The position numbers and the translations under genes were made by a program. A stretch of 64,000 nt of DNA from assembly GCA_017418975.1 (NCBI GenBank), contig JAFOMG010000030.1, positions 124,001-188,000 on the forward strand, read 5' to 3'. The notes under the pieces are model-generated. The model saw only the letters and a program-made list of their open reading frames with translations, searched no databases and was not told where the DNA came from. Origin of the DNA: Sphingomonas sp. (GTDB lineage: Bacteria > Pseudomonadota > Alphaproteobacteria > Sphingomonadales > Sphingomonadaceae). Position 1 is the stretch's first letter. Each line of letters begins with the position of its first letter. Positions 8,377-16,643 of this stretch are shown piece after piece.

Positions 8377-9219
8377 TCAGGGTATCGCGATGTTGTCGAT
8401 CAGCCGGGTGGCGCCGATCCGGGCGGCGGCGAGCAGGCGCAGCGGCCGATCGGCGGAATAGGCGGCGACGGGCGCCAGCGTGCCGGCATCGGCGAGCGCG
8501 ACATAGTCGATCTCGAAGCCCGCCGCGGCCAGCGTCTCGCGCGCCTGGGCGAGCGCCGCCTCGACGTCGCCGCCCTCCGCGATCGCCTTGCCCGCCGCGC
8601 CGAGCGCACGAGGCAGCGCCACGGCCTTGGCGCGCTCCTCGGGCATCAGATAGGCGTTGCGCGACGACAGGGCCAGGCCGTCATCGTCGCGCTGGGTGAG
8701 CACCGACTGGATCTCGACCGGCAGATTCAGGTCCAGGGTCATGCGGCGGATCACGGCGAGCTGCTGCCAGTCCTTCTCGCCGAAAAAGGCGATGTCGGGC
8801 TGGACCTGGTTGAACAGCTTGGCGACCACCGTCGCCACGCCGTCGAAATGGCCGGGCCGGTGCGCGCCCTCGAGCACTTCGCTCACGCCCGAGACCGAGA
8901 CGTTGGTCGCGAAGCCTTCGGGATAGACCAGTTCCACCGCGGGCATCCACAGCAGATCCACCCCGGCGCCCGAGAGCATGCGCGAATCCGCGGCTTCCTT
9001 GCGGGGATATTTGGCGAGATCCTCGTTCGCGCCGAACTGCTTCGGGTTGACGAAGATCGAGACGACCACGCGGTTCGCGGCGCGCCGGGCCGCGTCGACC
9101 AGCGCCATGTGCCCGTCATGCAGCGCCCCCATGGTGGGCACGAGGGCGATGCGCTCGCCCGCCTGGCGCCAGGCGGCGATCGCCTCGCGAAGGGCTTCGA
9201 GCTGACGGACTGTTTGCAC
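8377..9219 (-). CDS. panC: Pantothenate synthetase
   Basis: 280 residues, the standard length. PanC condenses pantoate with beta-alanine using ATP, the last step of pantothenate (CoA precursor) synthesis. Signatures are VPTMGALHDGHMAL with the HxGH nucleotide-binding motif at the N-terminus, SIFVNPKQFG, FFGEKDWQQ and ALSSRNAYL. The start codon is GTG 9219. It is divergent from mipZ with a 79-bp shared promoter region. Confidence 0.97.
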   Translation of the reverse strand: MQTVRQLEALREAIAAWRQAGERIALVPTMGALHDGHMALVDAARRAANRVVVSIFVNPKQFGANEDLAKYPRKEAADSRMLSGAGVDLLWMPAVELVYPEGFATNVSVSGVSEVLEGAHRPGHFDGVATVVAKLFNQVQPDIAFFGEKDWQQLAVIRRMTLDLNLPVEIQSVLTQRDDDGLALSSRNAYLMPEERAKAVALPRALGAAGKAIAEGGDVEAALAQARETLAAAGFEIDYVALADAGTLAPVAAYSADRPLRLLAAARIGATRLIDNIAIP

Positions 9220-9298
9220 GCGTTAACACTTTCGATAAGACGGAGGCGCGGCCTTCTATGGGGGGCGGGCCGATCGATCAATAAAGGATGTTGGGACG

Positions 9299-10093
9299 TT
9301 GAGCGAAGGATCGAAGCGGCTGCACGTTCTCGTATTCGCGAACGAGAAGGGCGGCACCGGAAAATCCACCACCGCGGTCCACACCGCCATCGCGCTCGCG
9401 TCGAAGGGCGCGCGCGTCGCCTGCTTCGATCTCGATCACCGGCAGCGCACCATGGGCCGCTATCTGGACAATCGCGCCGCGACGACGAAGCGCATGGGCC
9501 GCGAGCTGCCGATGCCGGTCTATGACACGCATGACGGCGAGAGCATGGCCTATTTCTCCGAGGCGCTCGACCGGCTGGGGACGGGGGCGGACTTCCTGGT
9601 GATCGACACGCCCGGCCGCGACGACAAGTTCGCGCGCATCGCCGTCACCAATGCCGACACGCTGGTCACCCCGATGAACGACAGCTTCGTCGATTTCGAC
9701 CTGATCGGCCAGGTCGACCCCGATACGTTCAAGGTCGTCCGCCCCAGCTTCTATTCGGAGCTGATCTGGGAATCGCGCAAGCGCCGCGCCAAGGCGGACG
9801 GCGAGACGATCGACTGGGTGGTGCTGCGCAACCGCATGCAGCACATCGAGGCGCGCAACATGAAGCGCGTGTCGGAAGCGATCGACCAGCTCTCCAAGCG
9901 GGTCGGCTTCCGCGTCATCTCCGGGCTTTCCGAGCGCGTGATCTATCGCGAGCTGTTCCCGCAGGGGCTGACCATGCTCGACAGCCGCGAGTTCGGCGAG
10001 ATGGGCCTGGCGCACGTCGCCGCGCGGCAGGAACTGCGCGAGATGATGGCCGGGCTGGCGCTTCCCGAAGTCACCATGCCGCTGTTCGCCTGA
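9299..10093 (+). CDS. mipZ: Division-plane positioning ATPase MipZ
   Basis: 264 residues. ParA/MinD-family ATPase with a deviant Walker A, NEKGGTGKSTTAVH, near residue 15, then FDLDHRQRTMGRYLDNR and VIDTPGRDD (Walker B region). The RQRT segment and overall pattern match alphaproteobacterial MipZ, which forms a pole-to-midcell gradient through ParB and inhibits FtsZ assembly away from midcell. The start is TTG 9299 with AAGGA upstream; no ATG is available. The stop overlaps the J-domain gene by one base (TGATG). Confidence 0.92.
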   Translation: MSEGSKRLHVLVFANEKGGTGKSTTAVHTAIALASKGARVACFDLDHRQRTMGRYLDNRAATTKRMGRELPMPVYDTHDGESMAYFSEALDRLGTGADFLVIDTPGRDDKFARIAVTNADTLVTPMNDSFVDFDLIGQVDPDTFKVVRPSFYSELIWESRKRRAKADGETIDWVVLRNRMQHIEARNMKRVSEAIDQLSKRVGFRVISGLSERVIYRELFPQGLTMLDSREFGEMGLAHVAARQELREMMAGLALPEVTMPLFA

Positions 10094-10350
10094 TGGCGAA
10101 GCTGATCCTCGCGGCGCTGGTCCTCTACGCGCTGTACCTGCTCGTGCTGCGGCCGCGCTCCAAGGGCCCGCGCATGCCCGAGGAAGAGGCGCGCGCGATC
10201 CTGGGCGTAACGGCCGATGCCGATGACGAGGCGATTCGCTCGGCGCATCGCCGGCTCGTCTCGGCGGTGCATCCGGACAAGGGCGGATCGGCCGAGCTGA
10301 CCCAGCGGATCAATTCGGCCCGCGACACGCTGCTGCGGCACGGCCGCTGA
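10093..10350 (+). CDS. Membrane-anchored J-domain protein
   Basis: 85 residues. Residues 3-20 form one N-terminal membrane helix (LILAALVLYALYLLVL), followed by a J-domain with the required VHPDKGGS tripeptide HPD that stimulates DnaK. No Gly/Phe or zinc region follows, so it is a type III J-protein tethered to the inner membrane. Translation is coupled to mipZ (TGATG), which hints at a role near the division or envelope machinery, though this is inference. Confidence 0.88.
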   Translation: MAKLILAALVLYALYLLVLRPRSKGPRMPEEEARAILGVTADADDEAIRSAHRRLVSAVHPDKGGSAELTQRINSARDTLLRHGR

Positions 10351-10446
10351 CCCTGGGGTTGAGAACCCGAACGAATATTTGATTTTCTGCCGTCGCGCCG
10401 GGATCCCGCTTCTTCTTCCATCCATGAGGCAGCGGGAAATCCGGCC
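10351..10446 (+). repeat. Dispersed repeat, copy A
   Basis: This stretch after the J-domain gene shares blocks, in the same order, with the minus strand of 52672-52776: GGTTGAGAAC, TTTTCTGCCGTC and ATCCCGCTTCTTC. The part from 10400 on also folds back on itself (GGGATCCCGCT against AGCGGGAAATCC). It fills most of the gap before the mutase gene. Confidence 0.65.
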
Positions 10447-10562
10447 CCCGGTGGCATAAACTTCGTAAACTTCCGCACCGCGCACCGCTTCGCTCCGAAG
10501 CCGGATTGAACTTTCCCCGATATTCGCGAATTAGGCCGGCAGAGATTCCCCCGGGAGGCATC

Positions 10563-11951
10563 ATGACGCATCGCTTCGACCCCACTTCGCTGCGCGAGTA
10601 CGACATTCGCGGGATCGTGGGGCAGACCCTCGGCACCGACGATGCGCGCGCGATCGGCCGCGGCTTCGCCACGCTGCTGCGCCGCGCCGGCGGCACGCGC
10701 GTGGCGGTGGGGCGCGACGGCCGCCTCTCCTCGCCCGCGCTCGAGGAAGCGCTGATCGACGGGCTCACCCAGTCGGGCTGCTCGGTGGTGCGCACCGGCA
10801 TGGGCCCGACGCCGATGCTATATTATGCCGAGGCCACGCTGGAAGTGGATGGCGGCATCCAGATAACCGGCAGCCATAATCCCGGCCATTACAACGGCTT
10901 CAAGATGGTGTTTCAGCACACCAGCTTCTTCGGCGAACGGATCCAGCTGCTCGGCCGGATGGCGGCGGAAGGCGATTGGGACGAAGGCGACGGCAGCGAG
11001 ACGGTGACCGATGCCGATGTCGAGGATCTGTACGTCAGCCGGCTGATCGCGGGCTATGCCGGCGGCGCCTATCGCGTCGGATGGGATACGGGCAACGGCG
11101 CCGCCGGCCCGGTGATCGAGAAGCTGGTCAAGCTGCTGCCCGGTGAGCACCATACGCTGTTCACCGATGTGGACGGCAATTTCCCCAATCATCATCCCGA
11201 CCCTACCGACGAGAAGAACCTCGCCGATCTGAAGCGGCTCGTCGCGGAGAAGCAGCTCGATTTCGGACTTGCCTTTGACGGCGACGGCGACCGGCTGGGC
11301 GCGATCGACGGGCAAGGCCGCGTGATCTGGGGCGATCAGCTTCTGTCCATATTGGCGGAACCCGTCCTGCGCGTGGAGCCGGGCGCCACGATCATCGCCG
11401 ATGTGAAGGCATCGCGGATGCTGTTCGACCGAATCGCGGAGCTGGGCGGCAAGCCGCTGATGTGGAAGACCGGGCACAGCCTGGTGAAGACCAAGATGAA
11501 GGAAACCCATGCGCCGCTCGCCGGCGAGATGAGCGGCCATATCTTCTTCGCCCAGGACTATTACGGCTTCGACGATGCGCAATATGCCGCGATCCGGCTG
11601 ATCCAGGCGATCCATGTGATCGGCAAGTCGCTGACCGAGCTGAAGGACGCGATGCCCCGGCTGGTCAATACGCCCGAGATGCGCTTCCAGGTGGACGAGA
11701 GCCGCAAGTTCGCGGTGGTCGACGAAGTGCTGGACCGTCTCGAGGCCGATGGCGCCGATGTCGACCGCACCGACGGCGCCCGGGTGAACACCCCCGATGG
11801 CTGGTGGCTGCTGCGCGCCTCGAACACGCAGGACGTGCTCGTCGCCCGCGCCGAGGCCCGGGACCAGGCCGGGCTCGACCGGCTGCTCGCCCAGATCGAC
11901 GACCAGCTGGCGAAGAGCGGGCTCGTGCGCGGAGACACGGTGGGGCATTGA
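10563..11951 (+). CDS. Phosphomannomutase/phosphoglucomutase
   Basis: 462 residues, alpha-D-phosphohexomutase family. It interconverts hexose 6- and 1-phosphates for nucleotide sugars and exopolysaccharide. The active-site phosphoserine is S104 in TGSHNPGHYNG, metal ligands are in AFDGDGDRLGAID, and the sugar-binding loop is GEMSGHIFF. The N-terminal REYDIRGIVG is typical of AlgC/ManB-type enzymes. The start is ATG 10563 after GGGAGGCATC; an upstream in-frame start adds 19 residues without a ribosome site. The stop overlaps the DUF1801 gene by one base. Confidence 0.95.
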   Translation: MTHRFDPTSLREYDIRGIVGQTLGTDDARAIGRGFATLLRRAGGTRVAVGRDGRLSSPALEEALIDGLTQSGCSVVRTGMGPTPMLYYAEATLEVDGGIQITGSHNPGHYNGFKMVFQHTSFFGERIQLLGRMAAEGDWDEGDGSETVTDADVEDLYVSRLIAGYAGGAYRVGWDTGNGAAGPVIEKLVKLLPGEHHTLFTDVDGNFPNHHPDPTDEKNLADLKRLVAEKQLDFGLAFDGDGDRLGAIDGQGRVIWGDQLLSILAEPVLRVEPGATIIADVKASRMLFDRIAELGGKPLMWKTGHSLVKTKMKETHAPLAGEMSGHIFFAQDYYGFDDAQYAAIRLIQAIHVIGKSLTELKDAMPRLVNTPEMRFQVDESRKFAVVDEVLDRLEADGADVDRTDGARVNTPDGWWLLRASNTQDVLVARAEARDQAGLDRLLAQIDDQLAKSGLVRGDTVGH

Positions 11952-12331
11952 TGGCGGCCGGATCGGTTCCCGAATTCCTCGACGCGCTCGATCCCGCGCA
12001 TCGCGCCGCCGTCGAGGCGCTGCGCGCGCTGGTCGCCGAGGCGGCACCCGGGCTGGTCGAGGAATTGAAGTGGAACGCCCCGAGCTTCCGCGACGCCCAG
12101 GATCACAAGGTGACGCTCGGCATCGATCGCAAGGGCGGCATCCGGATCGTGCTGCATCGCGGAGCAACGGCGAAGGCGATGGCGGGCTTCCGGTTCGAGG
12201 ATCCCGCCGGCCTCGCGCAATGGCCGGCGCCGGACCGCGGCGTGATCCAGCTCCGCGATGCGGAGGACGTCCTCGCGCATGCCGATGCGCTGCGCGACAT
12301 CGTCCGCCGCTGGGTCGCCGCCACCGCCTGA
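11951..12331 (+). CDS. DUF1801 domain protein
   Basis: 126 residues. VEALRALVAEAAPGLVEELKWNAPSF and IRIVLHRGA match the DUF1801 (YdhG-like) fold, a small alpha/beta protein of unknown role. ATG 11951 shares its A with the stop of the upstream mutase gene (TGATG), so the two are co-translated. Confidence 0.85.
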   Translation: MAAGSVPEFLDALDPAHRAAVEALRALVAEAAPGLVEELKWNAPSFRDAQDHKVTLGIDRKGGIRIVLHRGATAKAMAGFRFEDPAGLAQWPAPDRGVIQLRDAEDVLAHADALRDIVRRWVAATA

Positions 12332-12388
12332 TCGGCCATCGGGGCGATTCGACTCGCAATTCCGCCGCTCAGCCCCCATTTGGGGGTC

Positions 12389-13153
12389 ATGGCGTCATCC
12401 CATCCGCCCATCATCCGTGTCATCGATCTCGAAACCACCGGCGACAAGCCGCCGGCCCATGCCGTGTGCGAGATCGGCTGGCAGGACGTCGCGATGGGCA
12501 AGGACGGGCGCTGGGAGCTGCATGGCGAGGGCGGCAACCGGCTGGTCAATCCGGGCCGGCCGATCCCGCCGCTGACCATGGCGATCCACCATATCCGCGA
12601 CGAGGACGTCGCCGACGCGCCCTGGTGGCACGACGTCGCCCGGCCGATCCTCGATCCCTGGCCGCGCCGCGTGGCGCTGGCCGCGCACCGGGCCAGCTTC
12701 GAGGAGCAATATTGCACCCCGGCCCTCACGCGCGGCGCCGACTGGATCTGCACCTGGAAATGCGCGCTGCGGCTATGGCCCGACAGCGGCGGCTTCTCGA
12801 ACCAGTTCCTGCGCTATTGGCGCAATCCCGAGGGGCTGGTGCACGAGCGCGGCCTGCCCGCGCACCGCGCCTTTCCCGACGCCTATGTCACCGCCCATCA
12901 TCTGCGCGACATGCTGAACGAAGTCGACGTCACCCAGCTGGTCGAATGGTCCAAGTCGCCGGGGCTGCTGCCGCGCGTCCGCTTCGGGCCCGATCGCGGC
13001 AAGGAGTGGAGCGAGATCGACGACGATTCGCTCGCCACCTTCCTGAGCGATCGCGACGAGGACGTGCGCTTCACGGCGCAGACCGAATATGCGCGCCGTC
13101 GCGGCGGGGCACCGGCGGGACGCGACGCGCCGGCCCAGCGGCTGCTGTTCTGA
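12389..13153 (+). CDS. DnaQ-like 3'-5' exonuclease
   Basis: 254 residues. The DEDD motifs are visible: RVIDLETTG (Exo I), LAAHRASFEEQ (Exo II) and HRAFPDAYVTAHHL (Exo III, DEDDh type with His before Asp). The tail contains PRVRFGPDRGKEWSEI, resembling the C-terminal segment of exonuclease X-type proteins. It likely trims DNA or RNA ends; it is not the DnaQ proofreading subunit, which has a polymerase-binding tail. ATG 12389 sits two bases after a small CCCCC-ATTT-GGGGG hairpin that also carries the only ribosome-binding G-run. Confidence 0.87.
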   Translation: MASSHPPIIRVIDLETTGDKPPAHAVCEIGWQDVAMGKDGRWELHGEGGNRLVNPGRPIPPLTMAIHHIRDEDVADAPWWHDVARPILDPWPRRVALAAHRASFEEQYCTPALTRGADWICTWKCALRLWPDSGGFSNQFLRYWRNPEGLVHERGLPAHRAFPDAYVTAHHLRDMLNEVDVTQLVEWSKSPGLLPRVRFGPDRGKEWSEIDDDSLATFLSDRDEDVRFTAQTEYARRRGGAPAGRDAPAQRLLF

Positions 13154-13196
13154 TCGCGCTTGCAATATAGGATTTCGTCGCGGCAACGCGGGGAGA

Positions 13197-13676
13197 TCAG
13201 CGCTTGCCGGCGATCAGCCAGCGCACCCCTTCGAGGACGATGCCATAGACCAGGTGCGAAGCCACGCCATAGGCGTGCCGCGCAAGCGGCGTGCCGTCGG
13301 GTCCGGGCGCCAGGCCGGCGGCGGGCACGGCGGCTTCGTCGAGCAGCGCGCTAGTGGCGATGCCATAGGCACCGCCGAACCCGGCGCTCGCCTCCGGCTT
13401 ATATTCGGTGATGACGCCATAGATGCCGCCGAGTACCGCGCCGGCGACATAATGGACCGCCAGCCCGGCCGGCTCGCGCCAGGGCTCGGGCACCGGCGCG
13501 CCGGCCAGCGCCGCGCTCGCCTGGTCGACGGCCTTCACCGTCGCCGGATCCTCGTCCCCGCCCTCCTCCGGCAGCAGCTTCTCCGCCTGGTGCTGAAAGG
13601 CGGCCATCGCCGCGGATGCGACGAGCCCGGCGGCGACACCGGCGAGAAGGCCGAGAAGGGGACGGGGCTTTGCCAT
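13197..13676 (-). CDS. DUF1440 membrane protein
   Basis: 159 residues with four hydrophobic segments: residues 7-27, 72-92, a glycine-rich one near 98-112 and a C-terminal one. VHYVAGAVLGGIYGVITEY and HLVYGIVLEGVRW fit the DUF1440 (YagU-like) inner-membrane family, whose members have been linked to acid tolerance. GGAG is six bases before ATG 13676. Confidence 0.85.
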   Translation of the reverse strand: MAKPRPLLGLLAGVAAGLVASAAMAAFQHQAEKLLPEEGGDEDPATVKAVDQASAALAGAPVPEPWREPAGLAVHYVAGAVLGGIYGVITEYKPEASAGFGGAYGIATSALLDEAAVPAAGLAPGPDGTPLARHAYGVASHLVYGIVLEGVRWLIAGKR

Positions 13677-13752
13677 CGGGAACTCCGGAACAGGGATCGG
13701 CTCGACAGCCCATCCCTGCCCGGCTCACGGCGTCACATCAATATCGGGGCAA

Positions 13753-14676
13753 TCAATATTGAACGCGCTCGGCCTTGAGATTGTGCTTGGCGAGATAGGC
13801 CTGGACGCTGTCGGCGCCGGCCAGGTGCCCCGCGCCGACCGCGACGAACACGGTGCCCGGCTTGGCCATGCGGGCGTCGATCCAGTCCGCCCAGCGGGCG
13901 TTGCGATCGGCGAGCAGCACCTTGGCCAGTTCGGGCGTCTTGCGCATCTCCTCGTTCAGCGTCGCGCCGAGCGCATCGGGATCACCCGCACCCCACTGGT
14001 CGACCATCTTGTCGAGCTGCGGGCCGATCTTGTCGAACTCCTTGACCGTGTTGGCCAGGAACTTGACCTGCAGGTTCTCCGGCAGTGTGTCGAAGAAGCC
14101 GATCTGCTGCTCGAAGGTCTCGAGCCCTTCGAGCCGCTTGCTGGCGGCCTTGGCGGCGGCGGTGACGGTCACCTCCACGCCACTGGCCGGGTCATAGCCC
14201 AACTTGCCCAGCGGCAGCATGTTGAGCATCATCGCCGCGTACCAGGGCTCGAAACGGTCCAGCGCGTTGGTGGGCATGCCGAGGCTGGTGAGCGCACCCG
14301 CGAGCGCCGGCCGGGCATCCTCGGGCAGCTTGGCGGTGAGCGCGGGGTCGCTTTGCGGTGCGACCGCGGTCTTCATGATCACTCCCTGCATCACAGCAGG
14401 CTCGGGCATGACCATTTCGAGCACCACCGTGTCGCTCTTGTCGAACGCGGCCTTCACTGCCTTGTCGAACCAGCTGAGGCCGGGCTTCAGCACATGGACG
14501 GTGCCGAACAGATAGATGGTGGTGTCGGCATCCTTGACCACCCAGAGCGCCGGATCGGCTTCCTTGGCGGCCGGCGCCGCGGCCACCTTTGGCGCGGCCT
14601 GGGCATAGGCAACGGCCGGCAGCGTGGCGAGAGCGGTGAAGCCCGCCAGGACGGTGAGCAACTTCTTCTTCAGCAT
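13753..14676 (-). CDS. TraB/GumN family protein
   Basis: 307 residues with a cleavable signal peptide ending near AYAQA (residue 26), hence periplasmic or secreted. TIYLFGTVHVLKPG near residue 55 is the conserved GTxH motif of TraB/GumN proteins, and FVAVGAGHLAGADSV near the end is the second conserved block (GxxH). Family members are thought to be metal-dependent peptidases or chaperone-like proteins; the substrate here is unknown. Confidence 0.93.
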   Translation of the reverse strand: MLKKKLLTVLAGFTALATLPAVAYAQAAPKVAAAPAAKEADPALWVVKDADTTIYLFGTVHVLKPGLSWFDKAVKAAFDKSDTVVLEMVMPEPAVMQGVIMKTAVAPQSDPALTAKLPEDARPALAGALTSLGMPTNALDRFEPWYAAMMLNMLPLGKLGYDPASGVEVTVTAAAKAASKRLEGLETFEQQIGFFDTLPENLQVKFLANTVKEFDKIGPQLDKMVDQWGAGDPDALGATLNEEMRKTPELAKVLLADRNARWADWIDARMAKPGTVFVAVGAGHLAGADSVQAYLAKHNLKAERVQY

Positions 14677-14703
14677 CGCGGGATCACTCCAGTTGGGCGG
14701 CCT

Positions 14704-15117
14704 TCAGGGCCGAAGTTTCTTCCAGAAATAGGCGGCGCTCATGACAATCACGGTCGCCACGAACAGAATTTCGTGATCGGGCTCGCGAACCAGGCCGCCC
14801 TTCCACAAGAAGAACCAGGCGGGATAGAAGATCGCGTAGAAATTGATCGCGATCGTGCCGGCGATCAGATTGTCCCGTCGCTCCACCTCGTCGATATCGC
14901 GATAGAAATACCAGGTGCCGCCGCCCAGGACGGCGACGAAGATGACCGTGATCGCGACCGCCCAGATCGCGGGCAGGCTGCCCGAAGGGCTCTTCTCGAT
15001 CGCAACGAGGGTGCCGCCGATCACGGCGCCGAGCAGCATGAAACCCGACATCATCAGCCAGAAACGATTGCGGCGCGCCACCTCGGCACGTTCGCCGGGG
15101 CCCGTCTGCTCAGTCAT
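14704..15117 (-). CDS. Membrane protein coupled to XRE regulator
   Basis: 137 residues with four membrane helices (near 18-38, 50-70, 85-108 and 112-132). A cytoplasmic loop holds YRDIDEVERRDNL. The start is ATG 15117, preceded by GGGAGGCGGGG, a very strong site, and lies within the last codons of the XRE gene (8-nt overlap). An XRE regulator plus a small membrane protein is a recurring pair in sphingomonads; the function is unknown. Confidence 0.8.
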   Translation of the reverse strand: MTEQTGPGERAEVARRNRFWLMMSGFMLLGAVIGGTLVAIEKSPSGSLPAIWAVAITVIFVAVLGGGTWYFYRDIDEVERRDNLIAGTIAINFYAIFYPAWFFLWKGGLVREPDHEILFVATVIVMSAAYFWKKLRP

Positions 15118-15322
15118 CCCCGCCTCCCGAATCGCCATCGAAAAATATCTCCTCGATGGGCATGGCGAACAGGCGCGCGATCTTGAACGCGAGCGGCAGC
15201 GACGGATCGTGCTTGCCCGTCTCGATCGCGTTCACCGCCTGGCGCGACACGCCGAGCCGACCGCCAAGCTCCGCCTGGCTCCAGTCGCGTTCGGCGCGCA
15301 GCACTTTCAGCCGGTTTCGCAT
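15110..15322 (-). CDS. XRE family transcriptional regulator
   Basis: 70 residues, essentially one helix-turn-helix domain: LKVLRAERDWSQAELGGRLGVSRQAVNAIETGKHDPSLPLAFKIARLF, then an acidic tail. The recognition helix is SRQAVNAIE. Proteins of this size bind DNA as dimers. Two identical-arm palindromes flank its promoter, so self-repression is likely. It is translationally coupled to the membrane protein downstream. Confidence 0.93.
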   Translation of the reverse strand: MRNRLKVLRAERDWSQAELGGRLGVSRQAVNAIETGKHDPSLPLAFKIARLFAMPIEEIFFDGDSGGGDD

Positions 15323-15346
15323 CCGTTGTTCGGCATGTCCCCATGA

Positions 15347-15363
15347 CCTGACATCTTGTCAGG
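15347..15363. promoter_or_regulatory. Operator 1, CCTGACA-tct-TGTCAGG
   Basis: A perfect 7-bp inverted repeat with a 3-bp spacer, lying just downstream of the proposed -10 hexamer of the XRE gene, so at or next to the expected transcription start. Its arms are identical to operator 2, 57 bp away centre to centre. Confidence 0.8.
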
Positions 15364-15370
15364 CACACCT

Positions 15371-15398
15371 TACATAGCGAGTCGCGGGGAATTGTCAA
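15371..15398 (-). promoter_or_regulatory. Promoter of the XRE gene (TTGACA-N16-TATGTA)
   Basis: On the minus strand a consensus -35 TTGACA (15393-15398) is followed after 16 bp by TATGTA (15371-15376). Transcription would begin near 15364, giving a leader of about 40 nt to ATG 15322. It lies exactly between the two palindromes. Confidence 0.7.
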
Positions 15399-15403
15399 CA
15401 AGA

Positions 15404-15420
15404 CCTGACATTATGTCAGG
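15404..15420. promoter_or_regulatory. Operator 2, CCTGACA-tta-TGTCAGG
   Basis: Same arms as operator 1 with a different 3-bp centre. It lies just upstream of the -35 hexamer and six bases from the stop codon of the FAD reductase gene. Confidence 0.8.
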
Positions 15421-15425
15421 ATCGG

Positions 15426-16643
15426 CTAGCTCGCGATTTCCTTGATCGGGATCGACGCGTCGGCGATCGCCGCCGGATCCGCGGCGAGCCCTTCCACCAC
15501 CAGCCTGCGGCCCTGGACATAGTCCTTGACCGCGTTGACGCAGTCGAGCGCGATCACCCGGCCCTGGCGATAATAGACCAGCGAGAAGCTGCGCGCGGCG
15601 GGATCGCCGCGAACCACCGCGGCATCATGCCCGGCCGAGATGCCGACGGTCTGGAGCTTGAGGTCATACTGGTTGGACCAGAACCAGGGCACCGCGTCAT
15701 AGCTCGCCTCGATGCCGCAGATCGTCTTCGCGGCGACGGTCGCCTGGTCGTTGGCGTTCTGGACCGATTCGAGGCGGACTGCCGTGTCGGCGGCATAGCG
15801 GTTGACGTGCAGCGCGCAGTCGCCGACCGCAAAGACGTCCGCCAGGCTGGTGCGGGACTGGGCGTCGACAAGCACGCCGTTGCCGCCCGTGGCCCCGGCC
15901 GCGAGCAGCGGCGCGACGGCAGGCAGGATGCCGATGCCGACAATGGCCATGTCGGCCGGGATCACTTCGCCGCCCGCCAGGCGCACCCCGGTGACGCGGG
16001 CCTCGCCCTCGATCGCCGCGACCTGCGCGCCGAGGCGAACTGCGACGCCATGGGCGCGATGCTCGGCCTCGAAGAAGCGCGACAGCGGCTCGCCGGCGAC
16101 GCGGGCGAGGACGCGGTCCAGCGCCTCGATCACGGTCACCTGCTTGCCGAGCTTGGCGAGGACCGCCGCCGCCTCCAGCCCGATATAGCCGCCGCCGACC
16201 ACCGCGACGCGGGAAACGCCGTCCAGCTCGGCCATCATCCGGTCGACATCGGCGCGGGTACGCACGGTATGGATGCCGGCAAGGTCATGGCCGTCACAGG
16301 CCAGGCGGCGCGGCTTGCCGCCGGTCGCCCAGATCAGCTGGCCATATCCGATCGCCACGCCATCGGCGATGACGGCATGCGCGACGGGATCGACCGCGGT
16401 GACGGTGCGCCCCGGGAGCAGCGTCACCTGGCGCTCCTCCCAAAAAGCCGCGTTGCGAATCAGCAGCCGCTCAAAGGCTTTCTCGCCCGAGAGATATTCC
16501 TTGGAGAGGGGCGGGCGCTCGTACGGCAGCTCCGGCTCGTCGCCGAGCAGCGCGATGCTGCCTTCGAACTTGTTCTGGCGGAGCGCGATCGCGGCCTGGG
16601 CGCCGCCATGGCCGGCACCGATAATGAGGACGTCGTATCTCAT
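15426..16643 (-). CDS. NAD(P)H:ferredoxin/rubredoxin reductase-like flavoprotein
   Basis: 405 residues. FAD-binding GAGHGGAQAA at residue 9, NAD-binding VVGGGYIGLEAAA near 150 and DVFAVGDCA near 270 define the pyridine nucleotide-disulfide oxidoreductase fold without redox cysteines. ELPYERPPLSKEYL and FWSNQYDLKLQTVG, with a C-terminal reductase domain, match ferredoxin reductases of oxygenase systems. No ferredoxin or oxygenase gene is adjacent. ATG overlaps the fghA stop by 4 nt, so it is the last gene of the formaldehyde operon. Confidence 0.93.
   Translation of the reverse strand: MRYDVLIIGAGHGGAQAAIALRQNKFEGSIALLGDEPELPYERPPLSKEYLSGEKAFERLLIRNAAFWEERQVTLLPGRTVTAVDPVAHAVIADGVAIGYGQLIWATGGKPRRLACDGHDLAGIHTVRTRADVDRMMAELDGVSRVAVVGGGYIGLEAAAVLAKLGKQVTVIEALDRVLARVAGEPLSRFFEAEHRAHGVAVRLGAQVAAIEGEARVTGVRLAGGEVIPADMAIVGIGILPAVAPLLAAGATGGNGVLVDAQSRTSLADVFAVGDCALHVNRYAADTAVRLESVQNANDQATVAAKTICGIEASYDAVPWFWSNQYDLKLQTVGISAGHDAAVVRGDPAARSFSLVYYRQGRVIALDCVNAVKDYVQGRRLVVEGLAADPAAIADASIPIKEIAS

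Noticed and set aside
12373..12386. CCCCC-ATTT-GGGGG hairpin before the exonuclease gene as a regulatory RNA
   Set aside because: A 5-bp stem is too short to claim regulation, though it overlaps the ribosome-binding G-run.
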